Source of the DNA: Streptomyces sp. NBC_00376
Lineage (GTDB): Bacteria > Actinomycetota > Actinomycetes > Streptomycetales > Streptomycetaceae
Reading direction: 5' to 3'
DNA length: 64,000 bases
Assembly: GCF_036077095.1 (NCBI RefSeq)
Contig: NZ_CP107960.1
Location: forward strand, 5,518,001 to 5,582,000
Of this stretch, positions 17,649 through 25,793 are shown piece by piece; position 1 is the stretch's first letter, and the number at the start of each line of letters is the position of its first letter. Under the pieces are notes generated by a model that searched no databases, had not been told where the DNA came from, and was given only the letters and a program-made list of their open reading frames with translations. The translations under genes and the position numbers were made by a program.

Positions 17649-18432
17649 CCGTACGGGGAAATGGGCCACCTGGGCCGTGTTCTTCGTGCTCTTCGTCCCG
17701 CTGTTCGCGGTGCCGCTCCTGGTCATCCTCGCCGCGTCGTTCACCACCAACTGGTCCGGCGCCTTCCCCTCCGGGCCGACCACCGAGCACTACGCGGCGG
17801 CGACCGGCGGCGACTCGCTACAAGCGCTGACCACCAGCCTGATCACGGCCGTCAGCGCCAGCCTGCTCGCCCTGACCATCGGCTCCTGGGCCGCGCTGGC
17901 CGCCGCCTCGCTCCGCAGGCGCGGCAGGAGGTTCCTCGACGCACTGTTCATGCTGCCGGTCGCCGTGCCGTCGGTGGTCGTCGGCCTCGCCGTGCTCGTC
18001 GCGTTCAGCAAGCCGCCGATGCTGCTGAACGGGACGAGCTGGATCGTGATCCTGGCGCACACCATTCTTGTCACGGCGTTCGCCTATTCGTCGGTCTCGG
18101 CGGCAATAGTGCGTCTCGACCCGATGTACGAGCAGGCGGCGGCCAGTCTGGGCGCCCGCCCCGGTTACGTCCTGTGGCGCATCAAGCTGCCGCTCCTGCT
18201 GCCGTCCCTCACGGCGGCGGCGGGGCTCTGCTTCGCGCTGTCCATGGGCGAGTTGAGCGCCACGATGATGCTCTACCCGCCGGACTGGACACCGCTCCCG
18301 GTGCAGATCTTCGCGGCCACCGACCGTGGCTCGCTCTTCACCGGAGCGGCCGTCGCCGTGGTCCTGATGGGAACGACGCTGCTCGTGCTGCTCGGCGTCT
18401 CCCGGATCCGCACCAGGGCCTCGTACCGCTGA
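17635..18432 (+). CDS. ABC importer permease (phosphonate locus), second subunit
   Basis: A 265-residue membrane protein with six predicted helices and the EAA-type loop around YEQAAASLGARPGYVLWRIK. It forms the heterodimeric channel with the preceding permease. It starts at GTG 17635, inside the end of the upstream gene. The substrate-binding protein gene follows after 67 nt. Confidence 0.88.
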   Translation: MLVHSRTGKWATWAVFFVLFVPLFAVPLLVILAASFTTNWSGAFPSGPTTEHYAAATGGDSLQALTTSLITAVSASLLALTIGSWAALAAASLRRRGRRFLDALFMLPVAVPSVVVGLAVLVAFSKPPMLLNGTSWIVILAHTILVTAFAYSSVSAAIVRLDPMYEQAAASLGARPGYVLWRIKLPLLLPSLTAAAGLCFALSMGELSATMMLYPPDWTPLPVQIFAATDRGSLFTGAAVAVVLMGTTLLVLLGVSRIRTRASYR

Positions 18433-18499
18433 TCCGCCAATACCTCCCCGTACCGACCTCCGGCCGGCTTCCGGCCGACATCCAGGAGATACGACTGCC

Positions 18500-19561
18500 A
18501 TGCGCAAGAACCACCTCAAGCCCATAGCCGCCGTCACCGGCTGCCTCGCCCTCGCCGCCACCCTCTCCGCCTGCGGCGGCTCCTCGGCCGCCTCCGACGA
18601 GAAGGTCGTCACCGTCTACAGCGCCGACGGCCTCAAGGGCGAGAACGGCGACGGCTGGTACGACAAGGTGTTCAAGGACTTCGAGAAGAAGACCGGCATC
18701 AAGGTCAAGTACGTGGAGGGCGGCTCCGGCGAGATGGTGCAGCGCGCCGTCCGCGAGAAGTCCAACACCCAGGCGGACGTCCTGGTCACCCTGCCGCCGT
18801 TCATCCAGCAGGCCGACAGCAAGGGCCTCCTCGCCGCGTACGCCCCGGCCGGCTCCGACCAGGTCGACGGCGCAGACAAGGCGTCCGACTCCAAGTGGAC
18901 CTCGGTCGTCAACAACTACTTCGGCTTCATCTACAACAAGAAGGAACTGAAGTCGGCGCCCACCACCTGGGAGGAGCTGCTCGACGGAGAGTTCAAGAAC
19001 AAGATCCAGTACTCCACCCCCGGGGTCGCCGGCGACGGCACCGCCGTACTCATCAAGGCCATGCACGACTTCGGCGGCAAGGAGCCGGCGATGGCGTACC
19101 TGAAGAAGCTCCAGGCCAACAACGTCGGCCCGTCCGCCTCCACCGGCAAGCTGGCCCCCAAGGTCGACAAGGGCGAGCTGCTCGCCGCCAACGGCGACGT
19201 CCAGATGAACTTCGCGCAGTCCAAGGACATGCCGAACCTCGGCATCTGGTTCCCCGCGAAGCAGGGCGGCAAGTCCACCACCTTCGCCCTGCCGTACGCC
19301 GCCGGGCTGGTGAACAAGGCCCCGCACAGCGCCAACGGCAAGAAGCTGCTCGACTTCATGCTCTCCGAGCAGGCCCAGAAGGACGTCAGCGCGGTCGGCG
19401 GCGGCTTCTCCGCCCGCAAGGACGTCAAGGGCACCGACGCCAACGCCATCGAGCTGGCGAAGCTGATGGACGGGGTGGAGGTCTTCGAGCCCGACTGGTC
19501 GGACATCGGCACCAACCTGGACAGCTACGTCGAGGCCTGGAAGTCGGCCACCGGCAGCTGA
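18500..19561 (+). CDS. Phosphonate-type ABC substrate-binding lipoprotein
   Basis: A 353-residue lipoprotein. The signal peptide ends in the lipobox LSAC (Cys about residue 25), followed by a linker and a two-lobed binding protein of the iron/spermidine/aminoethylphosphonate type beginning VVTVYSADGLKGENG. The word NNYFGFIYNKKEL and the late ALPYAAGLVNKAPH resemble PhnS-like proteins. ATG 18500 is preceded by CAGGAGAT. It would capture the substrate outside the membrane for the two permeases and ATPase encoded upstream. The 67-nt gap after the permeases could allow separate control of the more abundant binding protein. Confidence 0.87.
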   Translation: MRKNHLKPIAAVTGCLALAATLSACGGSSAASDEKVVTVYSADGLKGENGDGWYDKVFKDFEKKTGIKVKYVEGGSGEMVQRAVREKSNTQADVLVTLPPFIQQADSKGLLAAYAPAGSDQVDGADKASDSKWTSVVNNYFGFIYNKKELKSAPTTWEELLDGEFKNKIQYSTPGVAGDGTAVLIKAMHDFGGKEPAMAYLKKLQANNVGPSASTGKLAPKVDKGELLAANGDVQMNFAQSKDMPNLGIWFPAKQGGKSTTFALPYAAGLVNKAPHSANGKKLLDFMLSEQAQKDVSAVGGGFSARKDVKGTDANAIELAKLMDGVEVFEPDWSDIGTNLDSYVEAWKSATGS

Positions 19562-19619
19562 CCGTTGCCGGAGGATTCACGGCACGGGTATGGACCTCCG
19601 ACGGATCATCGCGAAAAGA

Positions 19620-19636
19620 TAACGGGTCTAGTCCCG
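19620..19636 (+). promoter_or_regulatory. Putative GntR operator, copy 2 (TAACGGGTCTAGTCCCG)
   Basis: The 12 bases TAACGGGTCTAG match the site at 13635 exactly. Here the flanks make a near palindrome, CGGG-T-CTAG-T-CCCG, symmetrical except for one position on each side. It lies 66 nt before the phosphodiesterase-like gene, suggesting that gene has its own promoter under the same regulator. Confidence 0.6.
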
Positions 19637-19637
19637 C

Positions 19638-19671
19638 GTTCAACTCCCCTTTTCAGGACGGGGAGTTGAAC
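19638..19671 (+). promoter_or_regulatory. Perfect 12-bp hairpin in the leader of the phosphodiesterase-like gene
   Basis: GTTCAACTCCCC (19638-19649) pairs perfectly with 19660-19671 around a 10-nt loop. It sits between the putative operator and the start codon at 19702 and would be in the mRNA leader. No U-tract follows, so it is more likely an mRNA-stabilising or regulatory hairpin, or a protein-binding palindrome, than a terminator. Confidence 0.6.
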
Positions 19672-19701
19672 GTGTGCCCCCACGCCTCGACGGAGGACCC
19701 C

Positions 19702-21198
19702 GTGACCACAGGCATGTCCCGCCGCACCCTCCTCATGAGCGCGGCCGCCCTCGCTGCCGCCGGACCGCTCGCCGCGGCCACCACCGCACGGGCCGCGGCC
19801 CGTACCCCCAAGGTCCTGGTCATCGGCCTGGACGGTGCCCTGCTGAACCGGATCAAGGACGCGGACGCACCGAATCTCGACGCCCTGATGGCCTCCGGGC
19901 TCACCTCGGTCAGTCCTCTCTACGCCAACCCGATGGCGCCCACCCTCTCCGGCCCCGGCTGGTCCACGATCATCACCGGCGTCTGGCCCGACAAGCACCG
20001 CGTCAAGGACAACGCCTTCACCGGCCACGCCTTCGCGCAGTACCCCGACTTCCTCACCCGCATCGAGACCGCGAAGCCGGGCCTGTCGACGTACGCCGTC
20101 GCCTCCTGGAACCCGGTCACCGACACGATCTTCTCCGCGAAGGTCGACACCCGGGTCTCCACCCCGGAAGCCGAGTACGACACCGGTACCACCAGCAGAG
20201 CCGTCGCCGAACTGGCCGGCGGCAACCGGGACGCGGTCTTCGTCCACCTCGACAACGTCGACCACGCCGGACACAGCCACGGCGCCGCGAGCAAGCAGTA
20301 CCTGGACGCCATCCACGGCGTGGACGCCCAGGTCGGGCAGCTGGTCGCCGCCGTACGGGGCCGGGCCACCCACGCCTCCGAGGACTGGCTCATCATGATC
20401 ACCGCCGACCACGGGCACACCGACGCGGGCGGCCACGGCGGCTCCAGCGCGGCCGAACGGCAGACCTTCCTCATCGCGAGCGGCGGTTCCGTCACCCCGG
20501 GCTCCACCCGGTACGACATCAAGATGCCGGACGTCGCCGCCTCCGCCCTCGCCCACCTCGGCATAGCCGTCGACCCGGCCTGGGGCCTGGACGGCCGCCC
20601 GCTCCAGCAGCCCGTCCCCGACGCCTTCGACGCGCTGCGCCCGCAGCTGGGAACCCGTGTCGACGAGACGGGAATCGGCGCCGCGGTCGTCGGCTTCACC
20701 CACACCCCGCCGCCCGGCTGGTCGATCGACAACAGCGCGATGGGCGCCGGCGGAGTCACCGAATGGCGCGGCTGGACCTTCACCACCGACGAGTTCTGGA
20801 CCTCCGCCGAGCGCGACCAGTGGCGCGAGACCAACGTCCGGGCCCGGAACGTCTTCGCGGTGGCCGACGGCGACGAATGGGTCGACAAGAGCTTCACGGG
20901 CACCTTCGACTCCACCCTGGTCGGCCCGGCCTGGCCGGTCACCGGAGGCCGCACCGCCACCCTCGCCTACACCACCCACTACCGTCAGGAAGCCCCGCAG
21001 AAGGGCGAGGTCCTCGTCTCCTACGACGGGGGCACCCCGGCCGTCGTGAAGACGTACACCTCCGACACCGTCGCGAAGACCGAATCGCTCACCCTCCAGG
21101 TCCCGGCCGGAGCCACCACCGCACGGGTCCGTTTCCGGTACACCGGCGGCAACAACTGGTTCTGGGCGGTCGACGGAGTGACCCTCACACCCGCGTGA
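19702..21198 (+). CDS. Secreted phosphodiesterase/alkaline-phosphatase-superfamily enzyme
   Basis: A 498-residue exported enzyme. The N-terminus MSRRTLLMSAAALAAAG has a twin Arg and suggests Tat export. The catalytic domain (about residues 35-310) is of the type I phosphodiesterase/nucleotide pyrophosphatase class with the metal ligands visible: Asp in GLDGALL, the nucleophile region TLSGPGWSTIITG, DNVDHAGHSHG and ITADHGHTDAGGHGG. The last 180 residues form a beta-rich module probably used for binding. GTG 19702 is chosen because GGAGG precedes it by a good distance; GTG 19674 is an in-frame alternative. Sharing an operator-like site with the phosphonate operon suggests that it releases a phosphonate or phosphate ester head group outside the cell for import; this is inference. 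Confidence 0.82.
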   Translation: MTTGMSRRTLLMSAAALAAAGPLAAATTARAAARTPKVLVIGLDGALLNRIKDADAPNLDALMASGLTSVSPLYANPMAPTLSGPGWSTIITGVWPDKHRVKDNAFTGHAFAQYPDFLTRIETAKPGLSTYAVASWNPVTDTIFSAKVDTRVSTPEAEYDTGTTSRAVAELAGGNRDAVFVHLDNVDHAGHSHGAASKQYLDAIHGVDAQVGQLVAAVRGRATHASEDWLIMITADHGHTDAGGHGGSSAAERQTFLIASGGSVTPGSTRYDIKMPDVAASALAHLGIAVDPAWGLDGRPLQQPVPDAFDALRPQLGTRVDETGIGAAVVGFTHTPPPGWSIDNSAMGAGGVTEWRGWTFTTDEFWTSAERDQWRETNVRARNVFAVADGDEWVDKSFTGTFDSTLVGPAWPVTGGRTATLAYTTHYRQEAPQKGEVLVSYDGGTPAVVKTYTSDTVAKTESLTLQVPAGATTARVRFRYTGGNNWFWAVDGVTLTPA

Positions 21199-21201
21199 TC
21201 C

Positions 21202-21230
21202 GGCCGTTCCGGCACGTCGAACGAACGGCC
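21202..21230 (+). terminator. Possible terminator hairpin after the phosphodiesterase-like gene
   Basis: GGCCGTTC (21202-21209) pairs with GAACGGCC (21223-21230) immediately after the stop codon. TAAAAT follows directly at 21231 and could instead be a -10 element of the next gene. Confidence 0.4.
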
Positions 21231-21308
21231 TAAAATCGGGGGCGTCGGCGCTGCACAACGCGGTGCCGCCGGCGTCCCCGCACACGGCGTACGGCAGGAG
21301 TCCCACAC

Positions 21309-22097
21309 ATGGCAGAGCGCAAGCCGATCTCGTCCTGGCTCACCGACATGGACGGAGTCCTGATCCACGAGGGGACGCCGATCCCCGGAGCGGATGCCTT
21401 CATCAAGCGGTTGCGTGACTCGGGACTCCCCTTCCTGGTCCTCACCAACAACTCCATCTACACCGCCCGCGACCTGCACGCCCGGCTGAACCGCATGGGC
21501 CTGGACGTGCCCGTGGAGAACATCTGGACCTCCGCCCTGGCCACCGCCCAGTTCCTGGACGACCAGCGGCCCGGCGGCACGGCGTACGTCATCGGCGAGG
21601 CCGGCCTCACCACCGCCCTGCACGACATCGGCTACGTCCTCACCGACCACGAACCCGACTACGTGGTCCTCGGCGAGACCCGCACGTACAGCTTCGAGGC
21701 GCTCACCAAGGCGATCCGGCTGATCAACGGCGGCGCCCGCTTCATCTGCACCAACCCCGACGAGACCGGCCCGTCCGCCGAGGGCCCGCTGCCCGCCACC
21801 GGGTCCGTCGCCGCCCTCATCACCAAGGCCACCGGCAAGGCCCCGTACTTCGCGGGCAAGCCCAACCCGCTGATGATGCGCACCGGGCTCAACGCGATCG
21901 GCGCCCACTCCGAGTCCAGCGCCATGATCGGCGACCGGATGGACACCGATGTGCTGGCCGGCCTGGAGGCGGGGATGCAGACCTTCCTGGTCCTCACCGG
22001 TCTCACCACGGTCGCCGACATCGACAAGTACCCCTTCCGGCCGTCCACCGTCGTCGACTCGATCGCCGACCTGGTCGATCTCGTCGACGCGGGCTGA
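21309..22097 (+). CDS. HAD-IIA family sugar phosphatase (NagD-like)
   Basis: A 262-residue soluble phosphatase. Motif I is LTDMDGVLIHEG, the cap domain begins after LVLTNNS, the catalytic Lys is in FAGKPNPLMM and the metal-binding motif is MIGDRMDTDVLAG. This order with a central cap is subclass IIA, which includes NagD and p-nitrophenylphosphatases acting on nucleotide or sugar monophosphates. It starts at ATG 21309. It is on the same strand as the phosphonate locus but separated by 110 bp with a hairpin, so it is probably a separate unit. Confidence 0.9.
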   Translation: MAERKPISSWLTDMDGVLIHEGTPIPGADAFIKRLRDSGLPFLVLTNNSIYTARDLHARLNRMGLDVPVENIWTSALATAQFLDDQRPGGTAYVIGEAGLTTALHDIGYVLTDHEPDYVVLGETRTYSFEALTKAIRLINGGARFICTNPDETGPSAEGPLPATGSVAALITKATGKAPYFAGKPNPLMMRTGLNAIGAHSESSAMIGDRMDTDVLAGLEAGMQTFLVLTGLTTVADIDKYPFRPSTVVDSIADLVDLVDAG

Positions 22098-22224
22098 GCC
22101 CGGCGGGGCACGGCCACCAAGGGGGCGGGGGAGGGTTCCGGCCGGTCCGCGCGGACCCGCCCCCCGCGCTCCTGCGGATGCGGAATCCCTCCGGAGGCGT
22201 GAACCTGCACTGAGGAGGTTCACG

Positions 22225-22812
22225 ATGCGTTCCACAACCCTCACGTTCTGTGCCGCCGCGGTGGTCGCGGCGACCCTGGTGCCGGCCTCCGCCGCACTGG
22301 CCGACTCCGACTCCGGGTCCGCCCAGGAGAAAGGCCGCACCTCCCTGACGGCGACCCCGGCCTCCGTCGGGCCGGGCGGTGAGACGGATCTGCGGCTGGA
22401 GGGCTGCGAAGGCCGCGAGGCCACTGGCGAGTCCGATGTCTTCGTCTCCGAGGCGCACTTCTCGCCCGCCGCGGACGGTGGCCTCTTCGCCGAGGCCCGG
22501 ATCAGTTCGGACGCCTCCCCGGGCGAGTACGGCATCCGGATCACCTGCAAGGACGACAAGGCCGACAAGGGCGGCGAGGCCGGTAAGGGCGCCGAGGCCG
22601 CCGGCACGGTCACCGTTATCGACCGGGGGCGGGCCACCCCGCTCGCCCCGGTCGCCGCGGGCGGCGGCGGCACCGCCCTGTTCACCGACCGGGAGGACGA
22701 GCAGCAGGGCCCCGGCACCGTCCACGCGGTGATCGGTCTGGCCCTGGCCGCCGTCGCGGCCGTCGCCGTCGCGTTCCGCAGCGCGCGCCGCCGCCGTCCG
22801 GTCTCGGACTGA
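22225..22812 (+). CDS. Secreted membrane-anchored protein encoded with a class F sortase
   Basis: A 195-residue protein with a cleavable signal peptide (about residues 1-28, ending ASAALA), an extracellular beta-type domain of about 95 residues containing two cysteines (EGCEG and ITCKDD) that may form a disulphide, a Lys/Gly/Glu linker, and a C-terminal membrane helix followed by RSARRRRPVSD. No sorting motif of the LPxTG kind is evident before the helix. ATG 22225 follows GAGGAGG. The stop is 1 nt from the start of a class F sortase gene, and this pairing recurs in Streptomyces, which suggests a dedicated partnership. Confidence 0.82.
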   Translation: MRSTTLTFCAAAVVAATLVPASAALADSDSGSAQEKGRTSLTATPASVGPGGETDLRLEGCEGREATGESDVFVSEAHFSPAADGGLFAEARISSDASPGEYGIRITCKDDKADKGGEAGKGAEAAGTVTVIDRGRATPLAPVAAGGGGTALFTDREDEQQGPGTVHAVIGLALAAVAAVAVAFRSARRRRPVSD

Positions 22813-22813
22813 C

Positions 22814-23494
22814 ATGTCCGCCCCGGACAGCACCGCGGGCCACGGCAGGCTGCTCGCCGGAGTGGTCTGGGCCGTCCTGCTGCTCGGCCTGTGGTTCTGG
22901 GGCCGCGGCATCACCGACGGCTCCGGCGCCGGCTCCGCCCCGACCACCGGCGACATCGCCGCGGTGGGGCGCCCCCTCGGCGTACCGATGCCCCCGCCGC
23001 ACGACCCGATCGAGGGCGCGGCGCCGGAGCGGATCGAGATCCCGTCGATCGGCGTCGAGGCACCCGTGGTCGCCCGTGGCCTGGACAAGGACGGGGCGAT
23101 CGAACCGCCCTCGTTCGCCGCGGCCCAGTCCGTCGCCTGGTACGAAGGCGGCGCCGAGCCCGGCGCGAAGGGCCCCGCCCTCATGGTCGGCCATGTCGAC
23201 ACCGAGACGAGACCGGCCGTCTTCTACGGGCTGAGCGCGGCCCGCCCCGGCGCCAAGGTCGAGATCACCCGCGCCGACGGAACCGTCGCCGAATTCACCG
23301 TCGACGACGTCCAGGTCTTCACCCGGGCGCGCTTCGACGCCGACAAGGCGTACGGCCCGCGCAAGGCCGGCCGGGCGGAGCTCCGCCTGATCACCTGCGG
23401 CGGCACCTTCGACCGGGCGACGCACTCGTACGACGCGAATGTCGTCGTCTCGGCCTACCTGACCGGCGAGAAGTCCAAGGGCGACGGCGACTGA
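22814..23494 (+). CDS. Class F sortase
   Basis: A 226-residue membrane-anchored transpeptidase. One membrane segment lies at about residues 14-30, a Pro-rich linker follows, and the sortase barrel starts near RIEIPSIGVEAPV. The catalytic His is in LMVGHVDTET, the Cys in LITCGGTFD and the Arg in the following FDRATHSYDANV. The ITCGG setting is characteristic of class F. It is translationally coupled to the preceding secreted protein, its likely partner or substrate. Confidence 0.9.
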   Translation: MSAPDSTAGHGRLLAGVVWAVLLLGLWFWGRGITDGSGAGSAPTTGDIAAVGRPLGVPMPPPHDPIEGAAPERIEIPSIGVEAPVVARGLDKDGAIEPPSFAAAQSVAWYEGGAEPGAKGPALMVGHVDTETRPAVFYGLSAARPGAKVEITRADGTVAEFTVDDVQVFTRARFDADKAYGPRKAGRAELRLITCGGTFDRATHSYDANVVVSAYLTGEKSKGDGD

Positions 23495-23874
23495 AGCCGA
23501 ACCCTCTTGGTACGGAAAGAGCCTGACGGAGCGTCGACAGCTGCTCACCCCTGGTTCGGGAGATGCGGACAGAAGCCCTGTGTCAGGAAGGAACGGATGC
23601 GGCAGCGCACCGACGCCCGCACCGAGGGGAAGTGGATGTACGGCAGTCACGACGGCCGGCGGGGGGTGCGGACGGGTGCGGACGGGTGCGGTGGCAGTGG
23701 CGGGGGCCGTGCTGCTGCTCGCGGGTCGCGTCTTCGGCCCCGGCCCGGGCCGTCTCCCGCTCGCGGCGCCACCGGCCGGAGTCCCGGGGGCGGTGCCCGG
23801 TAGGCGGGCGCATGGTGGCCCGAGTACGCGCTGGGCCCGGCGCGGGCGGCGAAGTAGCCGCACCGCCCGGCCCT
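23495..23874 (+). other. Gap without a convincing gene between sortase and pseudogene
   Basis: About 380 bp. Short open frames exist, one from ATG 23597, but none has a recognisable product. The words GTGCGGACGG and GGTGCGGACGG repeat near 23670. A hydrophobic stretch in one frame (about 23680-23745) could be a remnant of a signal or membrane segment. The end of the decayed glycosyltransferase/oxidase region may extend into it. Confidence 0.5.
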
Positions 23875-24951
23875 GCGGGACCTCGACCCATCTGCCCTCG
23901 GACGGCGTCCCCTTGGCGTCCGTCACGAACAGCATGTGCCAACCCGACGGCACCAGCGCCCGGTTGCCCGGCACCGTGACCGTGATCCCGCCCGCAGTCC
24001 GCTTCAGCCTCAGCGCCACCGACCGCTGGTCGGTGTCCGTGACATGGGTGACCGCACCGGGCCGGATCAGCTTCGCGGAGGTGATCGCTCGGCCCCTGAT
24101 CCGGGTCGTGGAAGTGGCCGAGCATTCGCTCCAGACAGTTGGGCAGCGGTACGTGGTCGGTGTCGACGGAGGCGAAGAACTCGTAGTCGCCGCCGTGCGC
24201 GTCGAGCCAGGCGTTGTAGCTGCCGTGCTTTGTCCTGGCGCGGTGCGGGCCCCGGTCCTGGTTCCAGTGCGCGACGCCCCGGCGGGAGAAGTGGTGCACC
24301 CCGAGCCGGGCGCAGACCTCCTTGACCGCCGGGTCGTCGCCCCCGTCGAGCAGCCAGACGTGCAGCAGCCCGCGGTGCCGGATGCGGACCGCGGCCTCAA
24401 GGTCCTCGTCACCATCTCCAGGGGCTCCTTGCCCGGGACGAAGGAGGTGAGGAAGACGACCCTGGTGCCGGTCTCCGGGACGACCGGCAGCAGGGTCGCG
24501 CGCGACCCGGCGTCGCGTGCGCGTCGGACAGGACGTTCAGGGTGCGGAAGAGCTCGATCAGGCCGATCAAGACCAGCATCACGATGTCCAGGACCAGCAG
24601 CGCGCCGTTCCTGAGGTTCGGGTCGCGGCGCGTCCAGTGGTCGGGCCGCATCAGCCAGACGAACAGGCCGATCGAGACGAGTGGCGCGGCACCCAGCAGG
24701 AGCGCCGCGCGGATCCGGTGCGGTTCCTGCGAGAGCAGTGAGCGGTACCGCACCCGGTACGGCCGGTCGGGGCCGGGCCCGGTCAGTGGCCCGGCGAGCC
24801 GGCTGCAGTGCTCGTAGCCGTAACGCGGCAGCGTTTCCTCCGGCTGCCGGCGTCGTTTCCCGGGTATCGGCTGTGCCGGTATCCGGGGCAGGTGGTCCGG
24901 GAGAGGTCGTTGTTCTGCCGGGCGCCTGTCGGCGTCGACGTCATGGGTCAT
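23875..24951 (-). pseudogene. Decayed cellulose-synthase-like glycosyltransferase fused by deletion to a GlxA-like tail
   Basis: Read on the minus strand from ATG 24951 (behind AGGGGG), the first part encodes a family 2 glycosyltransferase N-terminus: RYRSLLSQEPHRIRAALLL, two membrane segments and LIELFRTLNVLSDAHAT. The frame is lost near 24510 and again near 24398, then resumes in a third frame with KHGSYNAWLDAHGGDYEFF and SVDTDHVPLPNCLERM, ending at 24099. Immediately beyond, in another frame, come AITSAKLIRPGAVTHVTD and VPSGWHMLFVTDAKGTPSEG, the end of a galactose-oxidase-like protein such as GlxA. CslA-type synthases and GlxA are adjacent partners in Streptomyces, so a deletion has joined the middle of the first gene to the end of the second. 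At least three frame breaks make it non-functional. Confidence 0.8.
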
Positions 24952-25495
24952 CCCCCTGCACGCATGGTCGGTGCGTGAATGGTCGGTCGTCTCGGCCGCG
25001 GCGATTCCCCGTCGGTCGCCGCGGACGACATGATCGGCGGGCGGCCGCCCGCTCGGACACGGAACGCCGCCCTTCCGGTCCGTCTCTGATGTCCCCTCGA
25101 CACCAGTCCCCGAGCGGGGCCCCCACCCCGCGTTGCGGACAACCGGAACTTCTCCCTCTACAGCCCCCAACTGCACGGCTCATCGGCCTGGTTGGGGCCG
25201 ATGACCAATAGACGGGTTGTCCGCCCCCGGTCCCGACCGCAAGGGTGAAACGGGTGGGTTGCCAGTCATACGTACGATTTGTGGCCCCCTTGTGGAGGGG
25301 GTGTGCGAGGGCGTATGAAAACGGACTTCGCGTCGCTGAGTGACCGGGTGGTGACGCCGTGACATCTGCGCGAAGGCTGTGCGGCGCCTGTGTGGGTAGT
25401 GGTCAACGGTGGCGCTGTGGGCGGCGTCACGGAGCGGAGGCCCGGCGCGAGGCTTCGGTGCGGGAGGCTTCGGCGTGAGGGGTTCGCGAACGAGC
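24952..25495. other. Non-coding gap upstream of the pseudogene
   Basis: About 540 bp between the former start of the glycosyltransferase and the tRNA terminator. No open frame has a convincing product or start signal. It contains the short palindrome ATACGTAT near 25268 and CCCCCTTGTGGAGGGGG near 25282, and presumably the relic promoter of the pseudogene. Confidence 0.5.
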
Positions 25496-25526
25496 AAAGC
25501 CCCCTCACGCGTGGTGAGGGGGCTTT
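25496..25526 (-). terminator. Terminator after tRNA-Lys copy 1
   Basis: A 13-bp perfect stem, AAAGCCCCCTCAC at 25496-25508 with its complement at 25514-25526 and a 5-nt loop. Read on the minus strand it follows the tRNA 3' end by 9 nt and ends in a short U-run. Confidence 0.8.
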
Positions 25527-25535
25527 GACCCTGCG

Positions 25536-25609
25536 TGCGCCGCCAGGGACTCGAACCCCGGACCCGCTGATTAAGAGTCAGCTGCTCTAACCAACTGAGC
25601 TAGCGGCGC
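25536..25609 (-). tRNA. tRNA-Lys (CUU), copy 1
   Basis: A 74-nt gene. The 7-bp acceptor stem GCGCCGC/GCGGCGC, D-arm, anticodon arm GCTGA-CTCTTAA-TCAGC with anticodon CTT, and T-arm with GGTTCGAGTCC are all present; discriminator A; no encoded CCA. Identical copies are at 32901 and 44145. Confidence 0.97.
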
Positions 25610-25793
25610 CTGCTGACCTGGAGAACTCTACCCGAAGCCGGGGGGTGCTCCTGACCATTTACCGTCCATCGCGGCCTGTCGGATGGTCGTTTTTTCTCTT
25701 CTGTCCGTCAAAATGCGATATGTCAGGAGAGTTGAGACACTGGCGCCCGTGCAGATGCGCCCAAAGATCTTGACGAGTGCGGAGGGGAATCGC

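Noticed and set aside
23580..24614. Plus-strand frame of 344 codons across the pseudogene
   Set aside because: The homology to glycosyltransferase and GlxA lies on the minus strand; this frame has none.
25180..25497. Minus-strand frame of 105 codons in the gap before tRNA-Lys copy 1
   Set aside because: No Shine-Dalgarno sequence, domain or codon bias; judged chance.
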